This document shows, one piece after another, positions 1-7,879 of a stretch of 43,641 nucleotides of DNA; the first letter of the stretch is position 1; each line of letters starts with the position of its first letter. Location of the stretch: positions 1 to 43,641 of the forward strand of contig JABBOB010000021.1 in the NCBI GenBank assembly GCA_019352055.1, given 5' to 3'. The notes under the pieces were generated by a model that did no database searches, was not told the origin of the DNA, and saw only the letters and a program-made list of their open reading frames with translations. This DNA is from Acidobacteriota bacterium. GTDB lineage: Bacteria > Actinomycetota > Actinomycetes > Actinomycetales > Microbacteriaceae. The translations under genes were made by a program, and so were the position numbers.

Positions 1-195
1 TCGCTCGAGGCGATCTTCCTGTCGACGTTCGTGATGATCGGTCAGAACCGTCAGGCGGCGTTCCAGCAGGACAAGGCCGACCACGACTTCAACGCGCAGG
101 AGAAGGAGCTCGAGGAGAACACGCAGCTCACCCGCGAGATCCACCGCCTGACCGTGGAGCTGCACGCGCTCCAGACCGGCGAGCCCCAGTCGTAG
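1..195 (+). CDS. DUF1003 family membrane protein, C-terminal part
   Basis: The first 64 codons of the window form an open frame ending in TAG. It opens with the end of a hydrophobic helix (SLEAIFLSTFVMIGQNRQ) and continues into a charged helical tail rich in Glu, Gln and Lys. The pattern 'LEAIFLSTFVMIGQNRQ' followed by 'DxDFNxQxExE' is typical of DUF1003 proteins, which are small bacterial membrane proteins of unknown function with two transmembrane helices and a cytoplasmic coiled tail. The N-terminal half lies outside the window. The gene is convergent with the anti-sigma gene, whose stop lies 17 bp away. Confidence 0.8.
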   Translation, partial: SLEAIFLSTFVMIGQNRQAAFQQDKADHDFNAQEKELEENTQLTREIHRLTVELHALQTGEPQS

Positions 196-211
196 CGGCG
201 CGACGCTCGGC

Positions 212-451
212 TCAGTGGGAGATCGTCACCCGCAGGCTCGAGATGACCTGGAGGCGGAGGTCCTCGGGCGCCGTGTCCCGGCAGGCGCGCTTCACCGCAT
301 CGGTGAGCACGCGGCCGACATGCACCTCATCCGAGCAGTCCGCGCAGTTCGCGAGATGCTCCGAGATGTCCGCGTACTCACGGCGTGCCAATTCGTGGTG
401 CAGGTACTCCTCGAGATCCGACTTGGCCTTCTCGCAACCGCAGTCCGTCAT
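212..451 (-). CDS. rshA: Zinc-binding anti-sigma factor (RshA/RsrA type)
   Basis: This 79-residue protein carries the zinc anti-sigma (ZAS) signature His32-x3-Cys36-x2-Cys39, with extra cysteines at 4, 6 and 57. In SigR/RsrA and SigH/RshA systems this protein holds the sigma factor under reducing conditions. It releases it when disulfide stress oxidises the zinc-site cysteines and expels zinc. The start ATG lies 5 bp after the sigma-factor stop, and the ribosome-binding purines lie inside the end of the sigma gene. Production is therefore coupled to that of its partner. The family assignment is strong. Redox sensing is inferred from the motif and the gene order. Confidence 0.92.
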   Translation of the reverse strand: MTDCGCEKAKSDLEEYLHHELARREYADISEHLANCADCSDEVHVGRVLTDAVKRACRDTAPEDLRLQVISSLRVTISH

Positions 452-456
452 CGCCC

Positions 457-1359
457 TCAGGCTCCCTTCCTGGTGGGGGCGGTGCGGCGCGACACTGCGC
501 CCATCGCGATCCCACGTTCCTGCGCGTACTCGGTCAGGCGCTCGCGGAGCAGGCGACGGCCGCGGTGCAGGCGGCTCATCACGGTCCCGACGGGCGTGTG
601 CATGATGTCGGCGATCTCCTGGTACGAGAACCCCTCGACGTCGGCGAGGTAGACGGCCAGTCGGAAGTCCTCGGAGATGGACTGCAGCGCGTCCTTCACC
701 GTCGAGTCGGGGAGGTGGTCGATCGCCTCCGCCTCCGCGGACCGGGACGTGCGCGACGCCGAGGTCGTCGACTGCGCGGCGCCGAGCTGCCACTCCTCGA
801 GATCGTCGGTGCTCGCCTTGTACGGGTCGCGCTGCTTCTTGCGATAGCTGTTGATGTAGGTGTTCGTGAGGATCCGGTACAGCCAGGCCTTCAGGTTCGT
901 GCCCTGCTGGAAGGACCTGAAGGCGCCGAACGCCTTCACGAACGTCTCCTGGACCAGGTCCTGCGCGTCCGCGGGGTTGCGGGTCATCCGCATCGCGGCG
1001 CCGTAGAGCTGATCGATGAACGGCAGGGCCTGCTCCTCGAACAGCACCCGCAGCTGCGCCTGATCGGGCTCCGCGTCGTCGAGCCCCTCCTCGACGGTGT
1101 CCGCGACGGTCTCCTCCTCGACCCCATCCGGGCTCGCAGCGAGGTCGGCCGCGTCGTCGATGTCGTCGTCCGCCGCGTTCTCGTCGACCGGGTGGAGGAG
1201 GTCGTCGTCCGCGTCGTCCTGGCTGGCGACGAGCGACGCCAGCTCGGCGGCGGCGTCGGCAGCGGAGCGGACCGGCTCGGACGGGGAGGACATGCCGAGG
1301 GAGTGTAGTTGTGCGAGGAGATCCGTCTCCGGAGGTGCGGTCAGCAGGGTGAGCCCCAT
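457..1359 (-). CDS. sigH: ECF RNA polymerase sigma factor, SigH/SigR type, with long N-terminal extension
   Basis: The 300-residue protein has sigma region 2 at about 103-175 ([12 protein letters not shown] at 133-144, then the promoter-melting segment) and region 4 at about 220-275 with a helix-turn-helix ([19 protein letters not shown]). ECF factors of this group are normally near 200-230 residues. Here about 100 acidic, Ala/Asp-rich residues precede region 2. The ATG at 1359 has a GAGGAG ribosome-binding site 6 bp upstream, which supports the long form. A start at Met23 has no such site. The adjacent zinc anti-sigma gene and the divergent aroA-rsgA pair match the neighbourhood of actinobacterial disulfide-stress sigma factors. 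I saw no clear GGAAT/GTT autoregulatory promoter. Confidence 0.93.
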   Translation of the reverse strand: MGLTLLTAPPETDLLAQLHSLGMSSPSEPVRSAADAAAELASLVASQDDADDDLLHPVDENAADDDIDDAADLAASPDGVEEETVADTVEEGLDDAEPDQAQLRVLFEEQALPFIDQLYGAAMRMTRNPADAQDLVQETFVKAFGAFRSFQQGTNLKAWLYRILTNTYINSYRKKQRDPYKASTDDLEEWQLGAAQSTTSASRTSRSAEAEAIDHLPDSTVKDALQSISEDFRLAVYLADVEGFSYQEIADIMHTPVGTVMSRLHRGRRLLRERLTEYAQERGIAMGAVSRRTAPTRKGA

Positions 1360-1392
1360 CGCTGCTCCTCACTGCTCGTGTCGGCCCGGTCC

Positions 1393-1398
1393 TAGGCT
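1393..1398 (+). promoter_or_regulatory. Probable -10 box of aroA (TAGGCT)
   Basis: TAGGCT ends 7 nt before the aroA ATG, and no Shine-Dalgarno sequence lies between. Transcription starting about 7 nt after the box would begin at or next to the start codon, giving a leaderless mRNA. No -35 element is convincing. Confidence 0.45.
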
Positions 1399-1405
1399 GG
1401 AACCG

Positions 1406-2722
1406 ATGGTGCACGCGACCTATTCCGCCGACGTCTGGCCCGCGCCGACCGCGGACGGCCCGCTCGCGGCGACGGTGCGGCTGCCCGGCTCCAAGAGCCT
1501 CACCAACCGCGAGCTCGTGCTGTCGGCCCTCGCTGTCGCGCCGTCGCGGCTGCGCGACGCGCTGATCGCCAGGGACACGGACCTCATGGTCGCCGCGCTG
1601 CGGTCGTTCGGCGCGAGGATCGAGCAGGAGGGCGACGACCTCGTGGTGACACCGGGACCGCTCACCGGGAGCACCTGCGTCGACGTCGGGCTCGCCGGAA
1701 CCCTGATGCGCTTCCTGCCACCGCTCGCCGCCCTCGCGGACGGTCCCGTCCGGTTCGACGGCGACGAGCGAGCCCGCCTCCGCCCGATGGCGACGACGAT
1801 CCTGTCGCTCCGCGCTCTCGGTGTGCAGGTGGACGACGACGGGCGCGCCACGATGCCGTTCACGGTGCGAGGAGCGGGGCGGGTCGCGGGAGGCCCGGTG
1901 CTCCTCGACGCGTCCGAGTCCAGTCAGTTCGTCTCGGGGCTGCTGCTGTCGGGTGCCAGGTTCGACGAGGGCCTCGAGGTCGAGCACCGTGGCGCTCGCC
2001 TCCCCTCCCTCCCCCACATCGAGATGACGATCGACGCGCTGCGCCGCCGTGGGGTGCAGGCGGCCTCCGAGGTGGTCGCGGAGTCGGGCGCCGCACGGTG
2101 GAGCGTCCCGGCGCACGCCATCGCGGGCCGCGACGTCGCCATAGAGCCGGACCTCTCGAACGCGGGGCCGTTCCTCGCCGCGGCGCTCGTGGCCGGCGGC
2201 CGGGTCACGGTGCCGGGGTGGCCGGATCGGACGACCCAGGTCGGCGATCGGCTGCGGGGCTGGCTCGCCGAGTTCGGCGCGGAGGTCGAGCTGGGGCGCG
2301 GCGCGCTGACCGTCGCGGGTCCGGGCGTCGCCGCCCACCCGCTGCGGCCCGTGGACCTGGACCTCGGCGAAGGCGGCGAGCTCGCCCCGACGCTCGTCGG
2401 CCTCGCCGCGTTCGCGGACGGCACGTCCACCTTCACCGGGATCGGGCACCTCCGCGGCCATGAGACGGATCGGCTCGCGGCGCTCGCCACCGAGCTCGGG
2501 GCGGTCGGGATCGCGGTCGAGGAGACCCCGGACGGGCTGAGGGTGCACGGCGGCCGCCCGGTGGCGACCGACCGGGCCTGGCGCAGCTACGCCGACCACC
2601 GCATCGCGACCACGGGGGCGCTGCTCGGCCTGGCGACGCCCGGTCTCGCCGTCGAGGACGTCGCATCGACCGCGAAGACGCTGCCCGGATTCGTCGACCT
2701 GTGGGCCCGGATGCTGTCGTGA
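1406..2722 (+). CDS. aroA: 3-phosphoshikimate 1-carboxyvinyltransferase (EPSP synthase)
   Basis: This 438-residue cytoplasmic enzyme transfers the enolpyruvyl group of PEP to shikimate 3-phosphate, the sixth step of the shikimate pathway to aromatic amino acids. Visible family motifs are LPGSKSLTNRELVLSALA at about 26-43, the LAGTLMRFLPPLAAL substrate loop (the GTxMRF block), SSQFVSGLLL, PDLSNAGPFLAAAL, and the C-terminal DHRIA block. Length is normal for the family. The open frame extends upstream, but the ATG at 1406 fits both the conserved N-terminus and the -10 box 7 nt upstream. Its TGA overlaps the GTG of rsgA by 4 bp, so the two are translationally coupled. It lies 46 bp from the divergent sigma-factor gene. 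Confidence 0.95.
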   Translation: MVHATYSADVWPAPTADGPLAATVRLPGSKSLTNRELVLSALAVAPSRLRDALIARDTDLMVAALRSFGARIEQEGDDLVVTPGPLTGSTCVDVGLAGTLMRFLPPLAALADGPVRFDGDERARLRPMATTILSLRALGVQVDDDGRATMPFTVRGAGRVAGGPVLLDASESSQFVSGLLLSGARFDEGLEVEHRGARLPSLPHIEMTIDALRRRGVQAASEVVAESGAARWSVPAHAIAGRDVAIEPDLSNAGPFLAAALVAGGRVTVPGWPDRTTQVGDRLRGWLAEFGAEVELGRGALTVAGPGVAAHPLRPVDLDLGEGGELAPTLVGLAAFADGTSTFTGIGHLRGHETDRLAALATELGAVGIAVEETPDGLRVHGGRPVATDRAWRSYADHRIATTGALLGLATPGLAVEDVASTAKTLPGFVDLWARMLS

Positions 2723-3801
2723 GCTGGTTGACGGAGGAGGACGAGCCGTACGAGGACTATGACGAGTCCGACGTCCGGGTCCGGCCCAACCGGAAGGGCA
2801 CGCGCCCGCGCACGAAGCAGCGGCCCGCACACGACGCGGCCGTCGCAGGCCGCGTGTTCGCGGTCGACCGCGGCCGCATGCAGGTCCTCGTCGACGAGGA
2901 CGGCCCCGACGAGCGCGCCGTGCTCGCCACGCGCGCCCGCGAGCTCGGCAAGGAAGGGGTGGTCGTCGGCGATCGCGTCGACATCGTCGGCGACCTGTCC
3001 GGAGAGACCGGGTCGCTCGCCCGCATCGTGCGGATCGTGCCCCGAACCACGGTGCTGCGGCGCAGCGCCGACGACACGGACGAGGTCGAACGGGTCGTCG
3101 TCGCGAACGCGGATCAGCTGCTCTGCGTCGTCGCGGCGGCGAACCCCGAGCCGCGGCCGGCCCTCATCGACCGCTACCTCGTCGCGGCGTTCGACGCGGG
3201 CATCGACCCGCTCGTCCTCGTCACCAAGACCGACCTCGCCGATCCGAGCGACCTCATCGCGGAGTTCGCGCCGATCGACCTGCCGTTCCTCACCACGCGG
3301 CAGGGCGCGGACCTCGGTGCTCTCCGCGCGCTGCTGCTCGGCAGGACGACGGTCGCCGTCGGGCACTCCGGGGTCGGGAAGTCGACGCTGGTGAACGCGC
3401 TCGTGCCCGATGCGCTGCGGGCGACCGGTGTCGTCAACGCGGTGACCGGGCGCGGCCGGCACACCTCCTCGTCGTCGGTGGCCCTGCGGCTGTACGCGAC
3501 CGCCGAGGAGCGGGCAGCGGGGCTCCCCGCGGCCGGCTGGGTCATCGACACCCCCGGGATCCGCTCGTTCGGGCTCGGCCACGTCGATCCGGCGAACATC
3601 CTCCGCTCGTTCGCCGCCCGGTCCCGGCCGGTCACCGACCCGCCGGACGGCATCGCGCTCGCCGACGCCCACGACTGGGAGATCGTCGACCGCGTCACGG
3701 CCGGGGAGCTCGGCGATGCCGGTCGCCGCCGTCTCGAATCGCTGCAGAAGCTCCTCGACGCCCAGGGTGGCCGGGTCATCGGCGCCGACGACCCGGAGTA
3801 G
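2719..3801 (+). CDS. rsgA: Ribosome small-subunit-dependent GTPase A, lacking zinc knuckle
   Basis: A circularly permuted GTPase of 360 residues that assists late maturation of the 30S subunit. The order of motifs is G4 (TKTD), then the P-loop GHSGVGKST, then the switch region GRGRHTSSS, then DTPGIRSFGL, which is the RsgA/YjeQ permutation. An N-terminal OB-like domain follows a charged, acidic leader. The family usually ends in a zinc knuckle with three Cys and one His after the GTPase domain. Here the C-terminal segment after FGLGHVDP contains no cysteine at all. The GTG start overlaps the aroA stop (GTGA). The upstream in-frame GTG at 2701 would extend it inside aroA and is less likely. Confidence 0.9.
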   Translation: MSWLTEEDEPYEDYDESDVRVRPNRKGTRPRTKQRPAHDAAVAGRVFAVDRGRMQVLVDEDGPDERAVLATRARELGKEGVVVGDRVDIVGDLSGETGSLARIVRIVPRTTVLRRSADDTDEVERVVVANADQLLCVVAAANPEPRPALIDRYLVAAFDAGIDPLVLVTKTDLADPSDLIAEFAPIDLPFLTTRQGADLGALRALLLGRTTVAVGHSGVGKSTLVNALVPDALRATGVVNAVTGRGRHTSSSSVALRLYATAEERAAGLPAAGWVIDTPGIRSFGLGHVDPANILRSFAARSRPVTDPPDGIALADAHDWEIVDRVTAGELGDAGRRRLESLQKLLDAQGGRVIGADDPE

Positions 3802-3819
3802 TCGCCGGCCCGAGCGGCC

Positions 3820-3966
3820 TCAGAGCCCCGCCCGCGCGAAGAGTCGGACGTGCATGTCGCGCACGACCGCCTCCTCCCGGGCGTCCGTACTGCTCCACAC
3901 CACCGCCGGCGGCCGTGGTCGCCGCGGAGGCGGATCGCTTCGCCGCGTCAGCAGCGATCCGTCCAT
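3820..3966 (-). CDS. Possible 48-residue hypothetical protein
   Basis: In the 222-bp gap between rsgA and hisN an open frame on the minus strand reads MDGSLLTRRSDPPPRR and ends EEAVVRDMHVRLFARAGL. A GAGGA-like purine run lies about 8 nt upstream of its ATG. The second half looks protein-like (alternating charged and hydrophobic residues), but the first half is low-complexity Arg/Pro. I do not recognise a family. It could equally be a chance frame in high-G+C DNA. Confidence 0.3.
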   Translation of the reverse strand: MDGSLLTRRSDPPPRRPRPPAVVWSSTDAREEAVVRDMHVRLFARAGL

Positions 3967-4023
3967 CGATGTTCGTCCTCGCCGAGTTCCGGCCGGGACT
4001 GGGCGGCCCGGAACTCCGCAAGG

Positions 4024-4854
4024 ATGAGCACCGTGCCGGACCTCGCCGACGACCTCGCCCTCGCGCTGCGCCTCGCGGACGCCGCCGACGCCCAGAGCAG
4101 CGCCCGCTTCCGCGCGGCGGACCTGCGCATCGAGACGAAGCCCGACCGCACGCCGGTCACCGACGGCGACAAGGCCGTCGAGCGGGCGATCCGCGACATC
4201 CTCGCCGTCGAGCGGCCGGACGACGCGATCCTCGGCGAGGAGTTCGGCGGGGCCCGCGAGCCGGGTCGGCAGTGGATCGTCGACCCGATCGACGGCACCA
4301 CGAACTTCCTCCGCGGCCAGCCGGTCTGGGGCACCCTCGTCGCGCTCGCGGTCGACGGCGTGCCGGTGGTCGGCGTCGCGTCCGCACCGGCGCTCGGCCG
4401 ACGCTGGTGGGGCGCGACCGGGGAGGGCGCGTGGGCCGCGTCCCTGCCCGCTGGCGACCCGCAGCCGATCCGCGTCTCCGGGGTGCGGCGCCTCGAGGAC
4501 GCGTTCATCAGCTACAACGCGATCCAGGGCTGGGACGACGCGGGATGGCTCGAGCCGCTGCTCGCGCTCACCCGCGCGTCGTGGCGCTCCCGCGCGCTCG
4601 GCGACTTCTGGGCGTACATGCTTCTCGCCGAGGGGCAGCTCGACGTGGTGGGCGAGCACGACCTGAAGGTCTATGACCTCGCCGCGCTCGTCCCGATCGT
4701 CCAGGAGGCCGGCGGCACCTTCTCCTCCCTCACCGGCGAGCCCGGGCCGTGGGAGGGCACCGCGCTCGCGACGAACGGGGTGCTGCACGACGAGGTGCTG
4801 CGGATCCTGGGCTCGCGCGACCCCGCCTCACATTCCTCCCCCTCAGCCCGTTGA
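4024..4854 (+). CDS. hisN: Histidinol-phosphatase, inositol-monophosphatase family
   Basis: A 276-residue protein with the metal-binding signatures of the inositol monophosphatase superfamily: GEEFGG (first metal Glu), WIVDPIDGTTNFLRG (Asp-Pro-Ile-Asp-Gly-Thr) and a C-terminal DLKVYDLAAL segment replacing the usual WD motif. In actinobacteria this branch commonly acts as histidinol-phosphatase (HisN), the penultimate step of histidine synthesis, using Mg2+ in the cytoplasm. Start chosen at the ATG after AAGG. An open frame runs further upstream but lacks family similarity. No other his genes lie nearby, so an alternative substrate (inositol phosphate) cannot be excluded. Confidence 0.87.
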   Translation: MSTVPDLADDLALALRLADAADAQSSARFRAADLRIETKPDRTPVTDGDKAVERAIRDILAVERPDDAILGEEFGGAREPGRQWIVDPIDGTTNFLRGQPVWGTLVALAVDGVPVVGVASAPALGRRWWGATGEGAWAASLPAGDPQPIRVSGVRRLEDAFISYNAIQGWDDAGWLEPLLALTRASWRSRALGDFWAYMLLAEGQLDVVGEHDLKVYDLAALVPIVQEAGGTFSSLTGEPGPWEGTALATNGVLHDEVLRILGSRDPASHSSPSAR

Positions 4855-4860
4855 CCTGAT

Positions 4861-5325
4861 GTGAGGGAACCCTTCGAGCACGTCGTCGCCGAGCACGGCG
4901 AGACCGTCTGGCGCGTGTGCCGGGGCCTGCTGCCCGAGCACGACGCCGAGGACGCCTGGAGCGAGACCTTCCTGTCAGCGCTCGGCGCCTGGGACCGGTT
5001 CGAGGGCGACCGGGTGCGCGGCTGGCTCGTCACGATCGCGCACCGCAAGGCGCTCGACCTGCTGCGGGCCTCCTCCCGCACCCTGACGCCGGAAGAGGGC
5101 GTGCCCGACTCCCCCGTCCCTCCCCGCGGCCGCGACCTCGACCTGTGGGCGGCGCTCGCGCGCCTGCCCGACGGCCAGCGCGCGGCCGTGGTCCACCACC
5201 ACATCGCGGGCCTGCCCTTCGACGAGGTCGCCCTCGTCACCGGCACCTCGTCGGTCGCCGCACGGAAGGCCGCGTCCGACGGCGTCCGACGACTGCGCAC
5301 CCTGCTCGTCCTGGAGGACGCATGA
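4861..5325 (+). CDS. Small ECF-type sigma-70 factor linked to DNA-alkylation repair gene
   Basis: The 154-residue protein has a sigma region 2 (AEDAWSETFLSALGAWDRFEG, then RGWLVTIAHRKALDLLR) and a region 4-like HTH (LPDGQRAAVVHHHIAGLPFDEVALVTGTSSVAARK). This is near the minimum size for an ECF factor. GTG start 6 bp after the hisN stop, with no clear ribosome-binding site. The reading frame overlaps the following methyltransferase gene by ATGA, so the two form one unit. No anti-sigma gene is adjacent. The context suggests it controls or accompanies alkylation-damage repair. This is inference from the pairing only. Confidence 0.88.
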   Translation: MREPFEHVVAEHGETVWRVCRGLLPEHDAEDAWSETFLSALGAWDRFEGDRVRGWLVTIAHRKALDLLRASSRTLTPEEGVPDSPVPPRGRDLDLWAALARLPDGQRAAVVHHHIAGLPFDEVALVTGTSSVAARKAASDGVRRLRTLLVLEDA

Positions 5326-5924
5326 CCACGAGGTTCACCCCACCGACCGACCCCCGGCTGCTGGCGCGCCTGCACGAGCGCCTCGAGTCCCGTGCGATCG
5401 GCGTCCACGCTCCCGACGTGCACTACCGGACCGTCGACTCCCCCGTCGGCCGGCTGCTCATCGCCGCGACGGAGGCGGGGGTCGCCCGGGTCGCGTTCGA
5501 GCGGGAGGACGAGGAGGCGGTGCTGCAGTCGCTCGCCGACCGGATCGGCCCGCGGATCCTCCGCTCACCGGCACGGCTCGACGCCGCCGCCCGCTGGTTC
5601 GACGCGTACTTCGCCGGCGCGCACGATCCGTTCCGGATGCCGCTCGACACCAGGCTCGCGCGCGGGTTCCGCTTGGAGGTGCTCGGGCGCCTGCAGGACG
5701 TGCCCTACGGGCAGCGGGTCAGCTACGCGGCGCTCGCGGCGCGGACCTCCTCCCCGCGGGCCGTCCGGGCCGTGGGCACGGCGTGCGCGACGAACCCGCT
5801 GCCGCTCGTGATCCCGTGCCACCGGGTCACCCGCTCGGACGGCTCGGTCGGGGCGTACCTCGGCGGCGCGGAGACGAAGGTCCGCCTCCTCGCGCTCGAA
5901 GCGACGGGCGTGCTCCCCTCCTGA
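5322..5924 (+). CDS. ogt: Methylated-DNA--[protein]-cysteine S-methyltransferase
   Basis: A 200-residue suicide repair protein that takes the alkyl group from O6-alkylguanine onto its own cysteine. The active-site block PLVIPCHRV contains Cys166. The upstream GTACATNPLP and downstream GSVGAYLGGAETKVRLLALE blocks complete the DNA-binding domain. Residues 35-110 form the ribonuclease-H-like N-terminal domain (YRTVDSPVGRLLIAAT). About 30 extra residues precede it. The ATG overlaps the stop of the ECF sigma gene (ATGA), which indicates translational coupling. Confidence 0.93.
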   Translation: MTTRFTPPTDPRLLARLHERLESRAIGVHAPDVHYRTVDSPVGRLLIAATEAGVARVAFEREDEEAVLQSLADRIGPRILRSPARLDAAARWFDAYFAGAHDPFRMPLDTRLARGFRLEVLGRLQDVPYGQRVSYAALAARTSSPRAVRAVGTACATNPLPLVIPCHRVTRSDGSVGAYLGGAETKVRLLALEATGVLPS

Positions 5925-6013
5925 CTTCGCTCACGGGGCGCGCCCATGCATCGGACGGCTGGCGCACGGCCCGCACGGGCGTGGCGTTCAGGGGGATGCA
6001 GTGGGCTGAGCGG

Positions 6014-7189
6014 ATGCGCGCACTGACCTGGCAGGCCACCACCACCGTCTCCGTCGAGGACGTCCCCGACCCCCGGATCCTGCAGCCGACGGACGCGATC
6101 ATCCGCGTCACGTCGGCGGCGATCTGCGGCTCCGACATCCACCTCTACGACCTGTTCGGGCCGTTCCTCAACAAGGGCGACGTACTCGGCCACGAGACGA
6201 TGGGCGTCGTCGAGGAGGTCGGCGCCGACGTGACCCGGGTCCGGGTGGGCGACCGGGTCGTCATCCCGTTCGTGATCGCCTGCGGCGACTGCTTCATGTG
6301 CCGGCGCGGCCTGCACTCGCAGTGCGAGACGACTCAGGTGCACGAGCACGGGACCGCTGCGGCGCTCTACGGCTACACGGAGCTGTACGGCGAGGTCCCC
6401 GGCGGTCAGGCGGAGCGGATGCGCGTGCCGCTCGCCGACTTCAACGCCACCGTCATCGCCACCGAGCTGCCGGACCTGCGGTACCTGTTCCTCTCCGACA
6501 TCCTGCCGACTGCGTGGCAGGGCGTGCAGTACGCCCAGGTCCCCGAGGGCGGCACGCTCGGCGTCCTCGGCCTCGGGCCCGTCGGGCAGTTCGCCGTGCG
6601 CGCGGGAAAGCACCTCGGCTACCGGGTCGTCGCCACGGACCCGGTGCCGGAGCGTCGCGCGCTCGCCGAGCGGTGGGGCGCGGAGGTGTTCGACATCGAC
6701 GGCGACGTCGTGGCCCGGCTGCGGGACGCGACCGACGGTCGCGGGCCGGACGGGATCGTCGACGCCGTGGGCATGGAGGCGCACGGCGAAGGCGCCGTCG
6801 GCCTCGTGCAGAGGGCCGTCGGCCTGCTCCCCGACCCCATCGCGCAGAAGGCCATGACCACGGTCGGCATGGACAAGCTCGTGGCGCTGAACACCGCTTG
6901 GGACGCGGTCCGTCGCGGGGGCACGGTGTCGCTCTCCGGCGTCTATGCCGGCACCGCGGACCCGACTCCGCTGATGACCCTGTTCGACAAGCAGGTCAGC
7001 ATCCGGATGGGTCAGTGCAACGTGCAGCGCTGGCGGGACGAGCTGCTGCCGCTCGTCGAGGACGAGCGAGACCCGCTCGGCACCATGGACCTCGTCACGC
7101 ACGAGGTGAGCCTCGAGCGCGCACCCGAGATGTACGAGACGTTCCGGGACAAGAAGGACGGCTGCATCAAGGTGGTCCTCCACCCCTGA
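6014..7189 (+). CDS. Zinc-dependent alcohol dehydrogenase (MDR superfamily)
   Basis: A 391-residue medium-chain dehydrogenase. Catalytic zinc ligands are expected at Cys38 (AAICGSDIH) and His60-Glu61 (LGHETMG). The structural zinc lobe has four cysteines at 90, 93, 96 and 104. The nucleotide-binding fold GVLGLGPVGQFAVRAGKHLG binds NAD(P). The long C-terminal half (MTTVGMDKLVALNTAWDAVRRGGTVSLSG) resembles the glutathione-independent formaldehyde-dehydrogenase-like branch. The substrate is not deducible. An in-frame ATG at 5996 is an alternative start. The 89-bp gap after ogt suggests an independent transcript. Confidence 0.9.
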   Translation: MRALTWQATTTVSVEDVPDPRILQPTDAIIRVTSAAICGSDIHLYDLFGPFLNKGDVLGHETMGVVEEVGADVTRVRVGDRVVIPFVIACGDCFMCRRGLHSQCETTQVHEHGTAAALYGYTELYGEVPGGQAERMRVPLADFNATVIATELPDLRYLFLSDILPTAWQGVQYAQVPEGGTLGVLGLGPVGQFAVRAGKHLGYRVVATDPVPERRALAERWGAEVFDIDGDVVARLRDATDGRGPDGIVDAVGMEAHGEGAVGLVQRAVGLLPDPIAQKAMTTVGMDKLVALNTAWDAVRRGGTVSLSGVYAGTADPTPLMTLFDKQVSIRMGQCNVQRWRDELLPLVEDERDPLGTMDLVTHEVSLERAPEMYETFRDKKDGCIKVVLHP

Positions 7190-7225
7190 CCGCTCCCTCA
7201 GCGCGACAGTGACCCGAATGGTTCG

Positions 7226-7595
7226 TGGAGATGGGGGGAATCGAACCCCCGTCCACTGCTGAGGAACCACGTCTTCTCCGGGCGCAGTCTGCGTGTGTCG
7301 TTCTGCTCGGCTCCGATCCTTACCGCAGACGGATTGCGATCGACGAGCCCAGCCCCGGTTGAAGTCCCACGGCGCCCCAAGGCGGAACGTCCGTAGCGAG
7401 CCCCCTAGCTGACGTCGGCTACCGGGTCGGAGGCGACACCCGGGCCAACGGCGTCACTCTGGCTTAGGCAGCGAGAGCGAACGCGGTGCGAGACTTACTG
7501 GCACCTATTGTTTGCGTGCGTCGTTAACGAGATAAGCACACATCCTCGGCCCGCTTCCCGTCGTTGAACAGGCAATGTCGAAACCGATCATCCCC
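7226..7595 (-). ncRNA. ssrA: tmRNA (ssrA)
   Basis: Read on the minus strand, the 5' end at 7595 is GGGGATGATCGGTTTCGAC, the hallmark tmRNA start. The 3' end is a T-arm with GGTTCGATTCC. The acceptor pairs GGGGATG with CATCTCC, including the usual G-U wobble, and A7226 is the discriminator. The next genomic bases are CGA, so CCA is not encoded. A plausible tag frame starts at a GCC resume codon and gives ASKSRTAFALAA followed by TAA near 7463-7500, ending in the ALAA signal for ClpXP. It rescues stalled ribosomes with SmpB, whose gene is upstream on the same strand. Confidence 0.95.
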
Positions 7596-7638
7596 TGGCG
7601 GAAACACGGAGCCACTGTCGCGCTGTGGAGTTGTGGGT

Positions 7639-7660
7639 CCGAGCGATGAATACCGCTCGG
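7639..7660. repeat. Perfect inverted repeat upstream of ssrA
   Basis: Seven-base arms CCGAGCG and CGCTCGG flank an 8-base loop, about 45 bp upstream of the mature tmRNA 5' end. It could be part of the tmRNA precursor leader or a regulator site. A TACACT hexamer on the minus strand just upstream (about 7669-7674) is a candidate -10 box for ssrA. Confidence 0.45.
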
Positions 7661-7879
7661 GCCTGACGAGTGTAACGACTGCCGAGGATGCCGTGTTCCT
7701 CCCGCGGGAAGCACTTCGGCAGGCCACGCCAACTCCGGCAGGCCGACAGCGGTCCTCCGAGCCTGCTGAAGCGCAGCGGGCCTGCCCAGGTGCGCGAGCG
7801 GCCCGCCGCAGCGCTGATGCGCCGCATCCTCCTCGCGCAGGCGGCGAGGAGAGGGAGGGTCCCGTCCGCGGCGAGCGGA

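Noticed and set aside
1360-1405. Possible SigH autoregulatory promoter between sigH and aroA
   Set aside because: I could not find a GGAA(T/C)...GTT pair at proper spacing on the minus strand.
212-2830. An 872-codon minus-strand open frame spanning the anti-sigma, sigma and aroA region
   Set aside because: Arg/Pro/Gly-rich shadow of real genes. Only its last 79 codons are the anti-sigma factor.
7198-7380. A 60-codon minus-strand frame at the 3' end of ssrA
   Set aside because: Lies inside the tmRNA gene.
7757-7785. Hairpin GCCTGCT/AGCGGGC near the acetyltransferase remnant
   Set aside because: Short, includes a G-U pair and no T-run. Not distinguishable from background in such G+C-rich DNA.
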